Below are positions 11,401 to 24,608 of a stretch of 64,000 nt of DNA, in pieces. Under the pieces are notes generated by a model, which was given only the letters and a program-made list of their open reading frames with translations, was not told the DNA's origin and made no database searches. The position numbers and the translations under genes were made by a program. The stretch is from Cristatella mucedo (taxonomy: Eukaryota; Bryozoa; Phylactolaemata; Cristatellidae): contig WPIO01000162.1 in NCBI GenBank assembly GCA_009760855.2, forward strand, positions 1 through 64,000, in the 5' to 3' direction. Each line of letters begins with the position of its first letter. The stretch's first letter is position 1.

Positions 11401-12620
11401 GCTGTCTCTGCCACCACGGCAGCAGCAATGTTGGCCACTCCCTTTATGTTCTTCTCGAACTTCCTGCTGTTTAGCTGCTATCCAGCCCTCAGCTTAAGCC
11501 CACGACCAGACAGAAGTTTTTTGCAGGACTGAAGCAGCGGTCCTGCAGCAAGCTGTCACTCTCGATCTGCTGCTCTCTGCCCTCAGTCACAGCAAGCAGG
11601 TCATCTAGTATGGACAGCTTTAACTCCCTCCCGACTTGCTTCAGAACATCCCCTGACTTGACCACATTTAAAAAGAACTTGGAAACACACCTATTTAGGA
11701 CAGCATTTAGCAGGTCCCTGTGATTCGTCCTTGATGTGCATATATGCCTGCTGACACTGTGTATGCTGCCACTAACCACATGTGCATGCTGACCCTGTGC
11801 ACCTCACCCCTAACCATGTTAATCATGTTGTTTGTTTATCAAGCATGATATTACTCACCATTCTATTGCATTTCCCTTTGCAGCAAATGTAAAGCGCCTA
11901 GGAAGATATTGAGTTCTCTTAGGGCGCTTTATCAAGTGCATTATTATTATTATTATTATAAGGGAGGTGACTTAGCACAGCGACATGTCAGCTAGGCTGC
12001 CCCTGAAGGCCCCAAGTCTAGCTTCCCAGCAAGTAGTAGTAGTGCTCTGCCTAGCTATGCTAGCCAAACCTGGCCGGGCTGCTCCAACTGGCTACTTCAC
12101 TGTGTCTGGCAAGAAGCGTATTTGTTCAGTGTCAGTACCGAGGTGTTCAGTAAGGTTTGCATCGGCTTTACGATGTTTATCTGACTGTCGAAGATGTTGC
12201 TTTCGGCTTGGACGATTTTCGGCTTCAACTAAATATAGGTTCTGCTAATCGCTTGGTTTAGGCCGAGCTGCCAGAACTCGACAAGCGGAAAAGTCAAGCT
12301 CAACTTACAAATGGTTGTGAGCTGATCGTATTTGTCATGTCCTCCTGAGCAATGAGAATCTTCGTCTTGGTATGGCAATGGCCAAGTCGAAGGCGAAGTT
12401 CGCTAGTCCAGTCACAATCAGCTGATTATCTTAAAGTCCCAGAAAGCTGATGTAGCAGTCGATTGGCCCTTTCACAGCTTCCATCCCATAAGACTCTCGG
12501 ATTGCTGAATCGATTATGTCATCCAAGCAGTGTTGCTGCTCCTTCTTCCAATTATCTCCATTAGTAGCTGATCATCCACTAGCTGTGGTTGCCTTTCACT
12601 TTCGTATTTAATTAACCAAT
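11401..12620. repeat. Unclassified interspersed repeat, internally deleted copy
   Basis: Aligns with 20580-22950. Shared landmarks include CAGCTTGAAGCTG, CTGCAGCAAGCTGTCACT, GTCAGCTAGGCTGCCCCTGA, GGTTTAGGCCGAGCT, TGTCATGTCCTC and GGATTGCTGAATCGATT. Relative to the second copy it lacks about 1.4 kb of middle sequence (equivalent to about 21050-22510) and carries an L2 insertion at 11624-11960. I cannot assign the family. Confidence 0.6.
11624..11960 (+). mobile_element. 5'-truncated L2 LINE insertion with visible empty site
   Basis: Starts inside the codons for NSLPTCF-RTSPDLTTFKKNL, continues through the stop and the 3' untranslated region, and ends with the AAGCGCCT...AGGGCGCTT stem and an ATT repeat. 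The paralogous repeat at 20832-20850 reads straight through (CAGCTTTAAGGGAGGTGA), so both insertion edges are defined. There is no target-site duplication longer than one or two bases, as expected for L2/CR1-type elements. Confidence 0.85.
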
Positions 12621-12967
12621 GAGGAATCCAAATCTAAACAGTATATTTGGACAATTTTGTTTCGTGACCAGGAGTAGGACTTCTGCATAACCTGGTTAGA
12701 TTATTGCTTTATCTTCCCGCGTTCCTGGTTTTTAATGTATCTCGACTAATCAGCACCTGCCTCAGCCTGCTTTGAAGTGGTTGCTTAGCTATGCCTTTGC
12801 CTCAGCATCACGGAACAGCTTTTTTGAAGCCAATCTACAGGTGATGCAGAAAGTGTGTTGCTGGTTGCTCTTTGTGCACCATTCTCTGGCCCAGCCGACC
12901 GGGACATCCTTAAAGATGACCAAGACCATCGAACTGCTGCAGCGCTTGCTCTCCTTCGTTCCAGCTT
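12621..12967. other. Unassigned sequence
   Basis: No recognisable gene or element. Confidence 0.35.
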
Positions 12968-13060
12968 ATAATAATTATAATAATAATAATTCACTTGATA
13001 AAGCGCCCTCAGAGAACTTAATCTCTCTCTAGGCGCTTTACATTTGCTGTAAAGTGAAGT
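12968..13060 (-). mobile_element. L2-type LINE 3' tail
   Basis: AATAATAATAATTCACTTGA, then AAAGCGCCCTCAGAGAACTT and CTAGGCGCTTTACATTTGC: a well preserved minus-strand copy of the L2 3' end with the complete terminal stem. It is cut off at the TA repeat to its right. Confidence 0.8.
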
Positions 13061-13889
<829 letters not shown>

Positions 13890-15690
13890 AATAATAGTAA
13901 TAATAATAAGCACTTTTATTTTAAGAGCAGGTGAGGTATATGCGCCATCGCCGGACTAGGTCCTCCAAGACTCGTCCCTGGAATGACCCACATCTCGACA
14001 AGGAGGCGGCGTACTCTCGCTGGACTAAGCTCGGGCACCCGCATCGGGTAAGGATGTCCCTCCGCAAGGGTGCGCCCGAGGCTGCGTTCGATGCAGGCGC
14101 GCTCGACAGCGTGTCTTGCGGCCGCCCGTTGGAGGTCGCTCAGCCGCACAGACTCTTGCTCTTGCTGACTGGCACCGGCGAGGGTGCCTGCGACGTTGAC
14201 CCGATCTGGCGTTCTGGCTAGCCCAGTCTGGGCAGCTCCGACCGGCGTTGTGATCGCCGGCTGGGCGTGCCCTTCGTCTCCCGGGCCGGATGATGGCTAG
14301 GTGCCTTGCAGTGGTGGTGTTTGCTGCTCCTATGTTGTGGTAGCATCCTGGGGACCCAGCGTCGCCTTGTGCGCCGCCTTTTGCGTCGCCCTGCGGTGCC
14401 CACAAATCTCAGCCATACCCTGGCCGAGCCGTCGATTGCGTCCGATACGCAGAGCTTCCTGGGAAGTCTGCGGTGGTTTCCTGAGAAGTCAGAGCTTCCT
14501 GAGAAGTGGCGCTGGCTCACCCAGAGGGTGGCTCAGAGGGTTCGCCAGCTCGTTCTCCGGGTGCCAGGAGCCTAGTGAGCCCACGACGAAAGCGCATTGT
14601 TCCACCTGGCGTCCTGGGACCTGGACTAGCTCCTCGACTAGCTCTGTGTATTTGAGGAGCTTCCGCTCAGCAGCCGTCTCGAGGACGAGCAGCTCCCCAT
14701 TATCAAATGGGACCGCCACCTCTACTACCGCGGCGCAGCTGCCGGCGTCGATCACTATGTCTGGGCGGCGCAGCACCACGACTGGATCAAGGTCGTGGTG
14801 CTGGTCCACTCTAGCGTACCTCTGGAGAGCCTCTAGGAGCCGGTTCAGGACCTCGTCGTAATAGCAACCATCATGCCCGGGCAGTTGTTGATAACGTTTG
14901 GGAGCGTCTCTCGCTGCCCACAGCCCTTGCAGCAGAGGTGCTCCGACGTGGGGTCGAACCTTTCCCTGGCAGCTGCCACCGGCAGGAGGTCGAGCCTGGC
15001 ACGAAAACGAAGCGCCAAGCAGCAAAGGTCACACCGAGGCCTGACAGGAGGAAGTGGGTGTGGTTTGAGTGGCTGTCTGTTGCCAGACAGCGAGCCACTT
15101 TCCCTTGATCACGCCTCGCCCGCCAGTCTGCAGCCCATGCCCTTGCCGTGTCTTATCTGATGGTGGAGACCATGGTGGGTGGTGCGAATTGGGGGCATGC
15201 ATGGTCACCCGAAATCGAGTGGAGCTGGACCGCCCCACGGTGTATGTTGCTCCCAGGCGCCATAGCGCCTGATCGGCCTCCCACCAGAGCCTTATGACGA
15301 GCTGCTCCATCACCACATCAAACAGGATGGGTGAGCAGCTGGAACGGGTCCAGAGTGGCCGACCCGACTCGAAGGACTATCTGGGCCCCCCCCCCCAGTA
15401 GATGTTGCGGACGAAGCCCACGAAGCGCTCCTCCACGCCAAGGTGGGCGAGATTGGTGTAGAGCGCCTCGTGTGGCATGCTGGGGAATGCATTTTGCAGA
15501 TCCAGGAAGGCTCCGCACAGTGTGCATTTCCTCCTGGCTGCATCCCTCAGGGCAGACTCAACCAAGAAGGTCTGCTCGAGGCAGCCTTTACAGCCTGGGA
15601 GGAAGCCCTTCTGTTGCGGGGATCGCTGTCGCCGTGTGCCCCACGGTGGCATCCTGGAAAACCATTGTCGCCCGGCACACCGTCGGCGAT
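13890..15690 (-). mobile_element. R2/Hero-type LINE, C-terminal half (RT core, zinc knuckle, restriction-like endonuclease)
   Basis: Read on the minus strand from 15650 the order is: RT blocks QKGFLPGCKGCLEQTF and FLDLQNAFPSMPHEALYTNL, then ILFDVVMEQL near 15320, a linker with TFAAWRFVF near 15010, a CCKGCGQRETLPNVINNC knuckle near 14930, and RRPDIVID plus AAVVEVAVPFDN near 14760-14700, followed by a K-Y-x-x-L helix. This is the order of RLE-type LINEs (R2, NeSL, Hero), which nick DNA with a PD-(D/E)XK-like nuclease instead of an APE domain. The knuckle His is Asn, the RT N-terminal part is absent and the frame is broken several times, so it is a dead partial copy. The 3' end may be the A-rich and TTA-containing tract near 13890-13925. 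Confidence 0.7.
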
Positions 15691-16090
15691 TTCTGATGCT
15701 GCATTTGGTCCTGTCTGTTGCCGCCCTCTCTTCGACGAGCGTTTACTAACTCAGCACTCAGCAGCTGCGCTTTACCTACCAAGCTAGCCAGTGCTGTTAC
15801 TAAAGCCTCACCAAGCAGATGGTAGTCATCCTTGATTGTCTTTGGCTGGTAAGAGTACACGTAGAATGCGCTTCCTTCTAGGAAGAGAGGCAAATACTTG
15901 TGCCAGACTGTCTGGTTGACACCGGACAGCTCGAGCCTCCGCTCTGATTCAAGCAGCCAAGTTGCGAAGTCATCACCGACTTAAAAATGCTCAAGCAGCA
16001 TTGCTGTAGGCCACAGCCACCCTACCACTCTGCAGTCTAGGCCCAGGCCAATTACTGCCGAAGTAGCTTGTAGTTGGATTGCCATCGCGC
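15690..16090 (-). repeat. Shared repeat with weak gag-like similarity (fossil)
   Basis: The minus-strand frame here has a WLLESE...LPLFLEG...VYSYQP pattern that vaguely recalls gag-type polyproteins of retrotransposons. The zone around 15930-15980 is repeated at about 31240-31300 within the tandem unit. It looks broken. Family is uncertain: it could be an LTR-element remnant or the 5' part of the neighbouring LINE. Confidence 0.35.
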
Positions 16091-16514
16091 ACTGCACAAA
16101 ACACCAGCCGACAAGCAACACCACCAGTTTATTCGTCCATGCGTCGAGCCGGTGGAAGAGCCACTGCCCCCTCGCAGACGTTCGTCCACTTCTGTCTGTC
16201 GTCTGCAGTACCGGAACGCTGCGCCCTGATTCTTTAGCAGTTGTTGCTAACGCCTAGCTGCTCTCCGATTGGATAGCCGGTGGGCAGGAGGGCCACCCAG
16301 CCTAGTACTGGTAGATAAAAACATTTAGGCATGGTACTGTCACAGGCTGCGGTATGCATAAACGATACCACAAGTGGCCATCGTTTATGCCAAGATTTCT
16401 AGGTTTTTATTGTAGATGCGTTGTGTTTCGATACTTCGGGCCTCTGAGACAGCTCACCAGTAGGTACACAGCAAGGTCTGTGTGCTTCCAGCCCACGTGT
16501 AGGTTGTAAGGCCG
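16091..16514. other. Unassigned intergenic sequence
   Basis: No recognisable feature. Confidence 0.35.
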
Positions 16515-17815
16515 ACAGGAGTGGGAGTTATGTCCCCCACCAAATGTGATTTACCACCACCCCCCAACAGAAAATGTATTGATGCTGTACAAAGACCAAT
16601 GGAAGGAATGGAATGCAATTGGCCCAAAGAATAATGGTGACATATGCTATCGTTTGATGTAACCAGAGCCCCACCTATATTTCAATTTTCACATCTATCG
16701 GTCAAGTTTCAGTGGTGTACAATTGATGAGGCACAGAGTGCCACTGTTGGGAAAGCAGCACTCAGAGGAGCCAACTCATATATATATATATATATGTATT
16801 CATTTGTATAGCGCCCCAAGAGGACTCAATCTCTATTCAGGCGCTTCACGTGTGCTGCTTGACTCGAGCCTGCGACCTCAGCCAGACCTTGGTCAGGGCG
16901 AGCACCATAACTGCTGGATCAAACCAGCTTGGCATGTAATCGCATGTAGGCGAGGACCAAAAAGATTGTGTTGCTCGGCTTGTCGTCTTACAAATTTAAA
17001 GCACATACTTTAGAGCTTGTATTTCAAATTTCATGTTGATCGGGTCACTATTAATTAGCCTATCTGTGACATTTTAAGGGCATAATGAAATGATGACAAA
17101 TGCTTAGCATGACAAACACAGCAGCCAGTTTTTGATCAAAATAAGTGTATCTACTGAGGTTCATTGTGCACACGAGAAGGCTGGAATTATATGTAACTAC
17201 AGTCATATATTCCAAATTTTTAAGGTAATAGCGCCATTATTTTAAAAGACACGACTAAAGCGATTGCGGGCATTTGGCTGTCGTTTGCAGGTAAACTGAG
17301 AGCCCCAAGCTATAACCAAGCGACAGCCCTACGAAACGCTATGCATCACACAAGCAATTCAATAATTAGATAAATAGGGATCTTAGGAACAGGTCAACCT
17401 AACAAGACCCTTGTATAGCATCAGCAGAACATATCCATGATAGCTCCATACCACCGGCTGTGAAACCAGGCTACAGCCGGGTGGCTAATGGACGTTAGCC
17501 AATAAGCATATCCAGCTATAAACGGTGTCAATAAGAACTTGAAATCACCTTAATTTCCTTGAATAGAATTGCATCAACATTTTTAGATTCATTTCCGGTA
17601 AACGACTTGCTAGTTCCATCCAAGTCACCAGGCTGACCTGCCGCAGGACAAAGGGTCATTGGCTGCTATTGCCTATTGGGTTATGGGCGCTAGGGGAACC
17701 AGATCAGCATTCCCGGGATTCAGTAGGTGCTGTGATAATGAATTCTTAGTTACAGCCGTGCCTGTTGTTGTAATTTATCAATACATAATCCCTAACGATA
17801 GCTTACTTGCTGAAC
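16515..17815 (-). repeat. Right arm of the long inverted repeat
   Basis: Reverse-complement match to 2470-3800, in continuous order, interrupted by a SINE at 16797-16934 that the left arm lacks. The arms are clearly diverged (many small indels), so the duplication is old. Confidence 0.65.
16797..16934 (-). mobile_element. SINE family A (minus strand)
   Basis: The 3' stem (TAGCGCCCCAAGAGGACT with TTCAGGCGCTTCAC) comes first on the plus strand, then a B box region CTCGAGCC and an A box region ending ACCAGCTTGGCA. It lies inside the right arm of the inverted repeat, next to a short TA run. Confidence 0.8.
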
Positions 17816-18454
17816 GATAGCCACAACCGGTTGGTAAACTAATGTAAACATATTGATGGCAAGTAAATGAGTTAGGGCTCTGGATGGTGGTTTGCCTCAG
17901 GTTGCTATGTGCTTCGGGGGGGCTCCCTATAGCTTGGGAGATCTCGTTTATGCTATTTATGCTTTCATGACCAAGTTATAGCTACCAGTCGGACGTTTAG
18001 TCTTGTATGGGCTGACATTATTTTGAAAATGTAACGTTTCATCATTTATCAGAGATATTCCCCGAGGGTCCGTTTAGGGCCGAGTAGCTTATATTCACAG
18101 TTCACCAGGAAACCACAATTTGGGCTTTTGTTTCTCAAAGAAAATTATTTTGTTGAGCTCGATGTCCTACTTCTGGTGTAAATAGGTCTTACACGATAAT
18201 TTTATTTACCCAGTTCCAGTCATCTGACAACCACCAAAATTTGGGATTGCAATTGCAACAATTTTTAATACTAGATTTTAAAAAAAAAGTTACTAATTTT
18301 GAGGACTCTTCTGCCCTTACACAAATATGCCGAGATTGGGGTGTGAGCTTCCCGTTGCCTGTTTTTATAGTTTGCAGTTTGCGCCTGACGGCATTAAGGG
18401 CCAGCATGTGCAGAGTGCCTTGGTGGCAGCCCCCCCCCCTAGTAGAGCTCAGGT
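17816..18454. other. Unassigned sequence
   Basis: A minus-strand frame (18189-18470) is open for 93 codons without a recognisable domain. No other signal. Confidence 0.35.
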
Positions 18455-18935
18455 TCAAGCATGACTGCAAACTAGCGAAGGCGACCGAAGAAACCTCATC
18501 GCACAGGTCATCGCAGACAGCCTTCGGGTCGCCGGTCGGACTTGGGGCAGAGCTCCGGGACGGGCCTGGTCCACGGCTGAGCCTGAGTCGCCAGCCAAGG
18601 GGGAGGTCGGCAGCTCACTAGTGCTCGCAGCCAGCCTCCAGCAAGAGCTCTTAGGACCTCGAGGTGTGGTTTGCGGAGGGAGCCGTAGGCGGACTGGGTG
18701 GCCCACGAGCGTGGATCCGCCGAGCTGGCTTTCAGCCGGCCTCTCGGGCGTCGGTACGAGTGGCAATGGTCCACTCGGTCGCCGGCGATACAAGCAGCAG
18801 TCGTCCCCGTGGCCACGACCGGCAGCACTAAAGGGGTGGGTGTGCTAGGTCCTCCGTGTTTCGTCGACGGCGATGACCATGATCAGATGGCTGTTATAAG
18901 CTCTTGTTCTCTTCCACAGCTCTCAGCTTATTGAC
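18455..18935 (-). other. GC-rich stretch with overlapping open frames, unassigned
   Basis: Frames of about 75 to 126 codons overlap on both strands, mostly because GC-rich DNA lacks stops. The minus-strand frame (18508-18828) looks most protein-like (QSAYGSLRKPHLEVLRALAG). It may be part of an RLE-type LINE or an unrelated exon; I cannot tell. Confidence 0.3.
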
Positions 18936-20400
18936 CACCGAGCCTTGTCTTTAACTGCAGCTGAAATTTGCTTAGCACGAGTACTGTAGCTTTTTTATCA
19001 GAGATAGGGCAATCTAACAATCCGAAAAGTCTTTCAGCCCCCACCGGCAGCTCTTCCTAGCCCAATACTCCTGGCAACATGAATTGCTTGTACCTTAAGG
19101 AGCAGCTCAGTGCCTCTTGAAGGAAAGGTGCTTGCAGGGTTGCTTTCTTGGTTTCCTCTTCACGGTCGTCTTCATTTCATTTTCATAAGGCTTTCTCATC
19201 TTTTCTCATTTGGGGTTGGATAGAAAGACATGTTGGTCTCACTAATTTAACTAGTTCAGAAATTGGGTTGATTAATGCACGTCTGCCATGAATTGATGTT
19301 GAATCCTTGCAGGGTTAATGGCTGGCTACCCTCTCTTGTTGTATAGCTCTTCCTATCCATGATAATGATGGTGAGACTCGTGGCTCTCAGCTCGGTAATT
19401 GCTTGTAGACCTCAGCTGATGAACGAGGAAAAAATGGTTTGGCCATAATAAATACATACATGTATATGTGTATTTATTGTGGCCTAGCCTTACTAGATTC
19501 ATGTGCTCAGCAGTGACACTTTCGGATTTTCAGGCACACCGTTTGCCCAAATTACTTTTATAAATGTCGGAGTGATAGTTAATTAAATAAATAACAAAAT
19601 CATCCATGCAAACTAACTCGGTCCATACTTGACCGATTTGACAGCCACTTGTTTTAACATAAGTAAGCATTCACTGACACAAGTAATAGGAGGCAGTGTG
19701 TAAGTACAAATAACTAGCTTGAGTGCCTGACAGCAATACGTTATCTAGGGACTCGTAGAAACATGCATCCACACAATATTAACGTCTCAATCGCTAAGCT
19801 TGGGGACACTCAAACAATTACATACTTCAAGTTCTAGCCTGTTTGTCCTGCGATTGCATTTTTTTGGTAGATCTCGCCCAGCTTCACTATCGTGACCACA
19901 GTAAGGTTCGGGATAAGCATTAGATAATCGTCGGTATCAACGACGGTTCTAGCATCTAGAACCAATCTGATGTCCTTTTTATAGCATGGTCTGGTGGAAA
20001 ATTGTTCAAAGCTTTTCGCTTGACGTCTTGGGGCATTTTCTGCCTCTCCTCACTGCTCAAGAGCCTGCTGCTGCTGAGTCATGTTCCTTCACAGGTGCCC
20101 AACCTAGTCTCACAGAATTCGCTTGCATTTTTTCCATTGTCGTCTTTGGTTTCCCGTTTCGATCCATTCTTCAACTTGCTAAAGAACATTAATATCAGCA
20201 ATATGCTAGTGTCTTGCCGGCATATCATTGCAGCTACTGAGCCTGTTGGATAGTGGCTTTAACTTCATGACGTTTGGTACATCAGTTGGGTACAGTGGTT
20301 TACCTGCCAGCCTTGTCCAATCTTTGCAACATTAGAAATGGGTTCGTGATTTCTTCAAGTAATTTTGTACTGGGTTTAATTCACCCTGAAACTTGGGGTA
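18936..20400. other. Unassigned intergenic sequence
   Basis: AT-richer than its flanks. Short frames only (for example 19986-20192). No element recognised. Confidence 0.4.
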
Positions 20401-20579
20401 AGTTTCAACGGCAGACATGCAGGCATAGCGTCCACCTCGGCCTGCTCCTGGTCGGACTGCATGGCCAACCAGGGACCCAGCTCGGTGTGGACTGCGTTTT
20501 GGGGTGGGCTGCTTGCTCTGGGCCGATGTCGAGTGGGAGTACATAGGCCCTAGAGCTCGGGCACGCGCAGCCGTATCGC

Positions 20580-22950
20580 GCCAGGTCGCCTCGTGCAGCT
20601 TGAAGCTGCCTCTGCCTGCAGTGAGTGACCACGGCAGTGGCAGTAAGGGCCGCACTCTCCGTGTTGTACTCGTACTTGCTGCTGTGTAGCAAGCACCCAT
20701 CCACGGCTGAGCTGCAGCCAGTGACTGGACCAAAGCTTGTTGCTGGAGTGCTGCGGCAGTTCTGCAGCAAGCTGTCACTTTTGATCCACTGCTCTCCATG
20801 CTGAAGTCACAGCGAGCAGGTCACCTGGCACAGACAGCTTTAAGGGAGGTGACAGCACCACATCGACGCGTCAGCTAGGCTGCCCCTGAAGGCCCCAAAA
20901 GTCAAGCTTCCCCACAAGCAGTAAGGGTATGCTGTCTGGCTATGCCAGCCAAATCTGGGCAGACCACTCCATCTGGCTCCACTGTCTGGTGAGTGGTGAT
21001 TTTGTTCAATGGCAGTACCTACATGTTCAGCGTTTGGATTGCTATCACTAGAAACTCGAACGCTTCTGTGTTTTGTCTTGTAGGTCTGTCCAGAATGTCA
21101 TTTTCCATATCGTGGCCTAGTCGAGGGAATCCCGGAATATCAAAACTATTTTTTTTGTCTCTCTCCTCTCTGTGGCATTCTTCGTCTGATCTGCCGGTGC
21201 TGCTGCTACCACTGGCGATGTCATTGCTGTTTCGTTCTCTGTAATTGAAACCTCCACCATTAACCGATGCAGCCTTGCCAATAAGCGTGAAGGCAGCATT
21301 TGGGGCATATAAGGATTGCATGCAATACATCAACAACGGCTTTTTCATAATGACGTAGCCGAGTTTATTTGGTGATGCAACGAGATGATACCATAGCTGT
21401 CGTTAAAATTCTGCTTTCATCTCTTTCGGTTCTGCATTGAGATATGCGATCTGTTTTATTTCTTCTTTTGCTTTGACAATGACCCATCTCCTCTTGATCT
21501 GTCCAGTACACTTTGTCGTTGGTCGTACATGCTATCTATACGCCTGCTAGTGTGATGTCTTTGAATGTACCTTGACTTTTGTCAATGTGTTTACCATTAG
21601 ATGTTGCAAGACTTCAGCTTCGGGGGCATTTCCCTCTTTGCCGTCAATGTGCTTAAGCAGCCAATCATTCAATAGGATGGACGGTTTATCAGTACTCCAT
21701 CTGCCGACACTGAGTGTCTTTTGCGACCATGTGTACCGAACACCCTACGAGCAGCATCGTCTTTTTTTACGTACTACTTTCCTGTTATAAACAGGCCTCG
21801 CAATCCGTCATCTTCTGTATATATACTTTTCACGTTGTGCATCAATGCGATCTGCATAAACACGAACCATTCACTGTCAATTGATTTACTCAGTATAGCT
21901 CCGACGTCGCCGGGTATTGCGATTGTGGCATCAGTGAGCGTTCCAATTATTCAGTTAACAACTGTTGTTGCAGGCATTCCGGCTACTGAGCGCCTAAAAC
22001 TGTATTTCCGCATGTTTCTAACCGTTGCTATTAGATTATCACATCCTTGTGCCTAAACCGGATCCATGTGGCACTCCATGTATACCTTAATCTGATCATC
22101 TTTTATATCTGCCTTCTTTTCCAACAGTCACAGCATGGTATTTAAGATTGCTTTGTTCGTTCATTTTAGTAGACTCCCGTGCACCCCATTCAATTCGCTC
22201 TTCGGGCGACCAAGTTTTGTGCATCGCGTTTATGCAGAGACAATATGGCACGGCTGGAGGTACACAATCCTATCATCACTGTCTCTGAAATATGTATTCG
22301 ATGCTGGATTATATTCACTCTGCTCATCTTGGTAGTACTCGAACCGCTAGGTTTTTTAGGGTTCACAGTCCAGCACGATAGCATCATATCCGTGCAGTAC
22401 TTTGCGAACATTGTCGGCCCCTTCCACTAGGCCGGTAAAGTCTATACGAAACCAGCGGTGCCTACGGACAGGTATGTTTGCATCTTTTACCAGTTCTTTG
22501 GCGTCCACGTTGTCGCCCACTTGGGTTTGTGTCGGCCTGACGATGCTTATCTTAGTTTCGCAGATGCCATTCTCGGCTTCAACGAAGTTTATGGTCTGCT
22601 CTTCATTTGGTTTAGGCCGAGCTCTCGGAGCTCAACTAGCCAAAAAGTCACACAAAATTGTTGTGAGCTGGTAGAATGTGTCATGTCCTCTTGAGTAGTG
22701 AGATCCTTCGTCTTAGTCCTCCTTTGTCTTGGTATGACAATGGCCAAGCGAGAAGAGCTGACAATCTTGTGTCAATCTGCAGATGCTCTGAGTGTCTGAG
22801 AAAGCAACTGATACGGCATTCGATTGGCCTGTTCACAGCTGTCATCCGACATGAGACCTTAGGATTGCTGAATCGATTTGGTCATCCCAGCATCGTTGCT
22901 ACTGTGCCCTTTAATACCATTAGTAGCGCATCCTCATTAAACCAGCCATT
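20580..22950. repeat. Unclassified interspersed repeat, longer copy
   Basis: Paralogous to 11401-12620 and about 1.4 kb longer in the middle. Minus-strand frames are open in patches (21019-21348; 22190-22411) and look like eroded coding sequence, but I do not recognise the product. The CAGCTTTAAGGGAGGTGA segment at 20832-20850 is the uninterrupted form of the site that holds an L2 in the other copy. Confidence 0.55.
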
Positions 22951-23465
22951 GTGTTGATGATTGTACAAAGCCTCACGGTCTGAAGTGAAACAATAGCACA
23001 GATTATCTGATGCAAATTTTGATGCTATACTACTGGAAACAATGGATCATCAAATGTACATCATAGAAAAGGACATATATGATATTGCTGCTCTAGATTG
23101 CATAAGCAATGAGGTTTGCGCCTTCCATGACTGGGTTTGTCGAATCTAGGCATCTCAGCTTATGTAAAGCACCTTGATGCCTGGCCATGCCACCCCGACT
23201 AGGTCGGTAGTTCATAGCAACACAAAACAGCAGCTGTGAGACTGGCATCTCGTGAAGAGGTGGTCAGCAGACCTGCAATTAGTGCATGTCGGAGGGGGTC
23301 TGGACCAGGTAGTGTACCTTGTAGGCCACCCAGTCGAGCACCAGGAGGGGTGCATGTCGGTTGACTACCGTGTTCACCTCTTTACGGTCTGACTGCCAGA
23401 CGTCTTAGAGGGAAGGAGCTGTGATCGAGAACACCTGGCCGAAACGGCTGAGTTTCGTCGACAGT
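22951..23465. other. Unassigned, eroded coding-like sequence on the minus strand
   Basis: The minus-strand translation near 23450-23270 has an extended readable stretch (VFSITAPSL, then NTVVNRHAPLLVLDWVAYKV) interrupted by stops. I do not recognise it. The flanks of the neighbouring L2 tail (GTCGACAGTG on both sides) suggest that the sequence continues beyond it. Confidence 0.35.
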
Positions 23466-23592
23466 GTCGGTCATGATATCACTCACCATTCAATTGCATT
23501 TCCCTTTGCAGCAAATGTAAAGCGCCTAGAGAGAGACTGCGTTCTCTGAGGGTGCTTTATCAAATGCATTATTATTATTATTATTATCGGTC
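23466..23592 (+). mobile_element. L2-type LINE 3' tail insertion
   Basis: Begins within the L2 3' untranslated region (CATGATATCACTCACCATTC), includes TTTGCAGCAAATGTAAAGCG and the terminal stem, and ends in an ATT repeat. It is a very short 5'-truncated insertion, inside sequence that appears continuous on either side. Confidence 0.8.
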
Positions 23593-24078
23593 GAGTCCGT
23601 CGACAGTGACTGAGACCTGCTGGTCGTCCAAGTGTCTGCAGCCTGAGAAGTGCTCTGCAGCTGCGACGATTCGTTTTAAGGGCTAGTTTTCTGGGCTGGA
23701 GCAGCTGAGGAGGATTGCCACCGCCGCCCCAACATCCGAGTTAGGCTGCCTGGCCATCTTGGCTCGCTGCAGGTAACCTCTTGCTTGGCTTTTATCGTTC
23801 TCAGGAAATCCCTCACAGCAACTTTTGGCATGGGCACCTCGAGCTGCTGACGGGACGTTGGAGAGGGTGTGGCCGCCGCCCCTCCGCGAGCTGCTGCTGA
23901 TGCATAGCCATTGCATGGGCACCTCCAGCTGGCGAGGGCAGGGCGCAGGTAGGAGAAGCCCTGCGGGGCACCCAGATAGACTTGCGACTCTGCCTCTGCC
24001 AGTAGGAGGATCTTGGCGCCAACAATAACTAGAGGCTCTGTCTGGGGACCGGCCACGTTCCTAAAAGGACACGACGAT
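23593..24078 (-). other. GC-rich coding-like stretch, unassigned
   Basis: The minus-strand frame at 23676-24056 (126 codons) includes KILLLAEAESQVYLGAPQGF. A YLG-P motif is common after the RT palm of LINEs, and the RT fragment just upstream on the same strand (24235-24430) supports that reading. It could equally be unrelated. Confidence 0.35.
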
Positions 24079-24215
24079 TGCCGAGCTGGTTTGGTCCAGC
24101 GTTTAAGGTGCTAGTCCCGACCAAGGTTTGGCTGAGGTCGTGGGCTCGAGCCCTGAGGCATGTGTGAAGCGCCTGAATAGAGGTTAAGTTCTCTTGGGGA
24201 CTGATGAATGATATA
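24079..24215 (+). mobile_element. SINE family A
   Basis: GCCGAGCTGGTTTGGTCCAG head with A box, GTGGGCTCGAGCCC B box, then GAAGCGCCTGAATAGAG and GTTCTCTTGGGG tail. The 3' stem is partly eroded. It separates an RT fragment from a possible downstream part of the same LINE. Confidence 0.85.
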
Positions 24216-24234
24216 TTATGTATGACATTTGGCC

Positions 24235-24430
24235 AGGCGAAACGTTAGACATACTCTTTCTCTCTCTCCCTGCCACTTTCGAGGTACGGTTGAGCAGCCT
24301 TTGTAGCACAAGGGGATCCATCACCACATCAAACAATATGGGCGACAGGGGTTCGCCCTGCCACTCCCCTGCCCCCGGCCAGGAAAGGGTCGAGCATCTT
24401 AGAGCCAAGGCATTGTACGGTCGAGTTGTG
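24235..24430 (-). mobile_element. R2/Hero-type LINE RT fragment at the array's left border
   Basis: The minus strand encodes EWQGEPLSPILFDVVMDPLV, the RT block that precedes the catalytic YxDD motif. It ends on its upstream side at GTACGGTCGAGT (24415-24426), directly before copy 1 of the tandem array begins. Confidence 0.65.
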
Positions 24431-24608
24431 GTTCGCTGAGCTAAAATGACGGATATCAATGCCGACTCGCGAAGGAACCGGAGCCGACAAAGCGTTCGGA
24501 GCCAATCGCGCTGTAGCAGCTACCTGAACACGCCAACAGACGCCGTCTTTCTGTCTGGTACCAGACTGCGGCAGTAACGAGCGCGGTACGCACGAGCTAA
24601 CGATCTAT

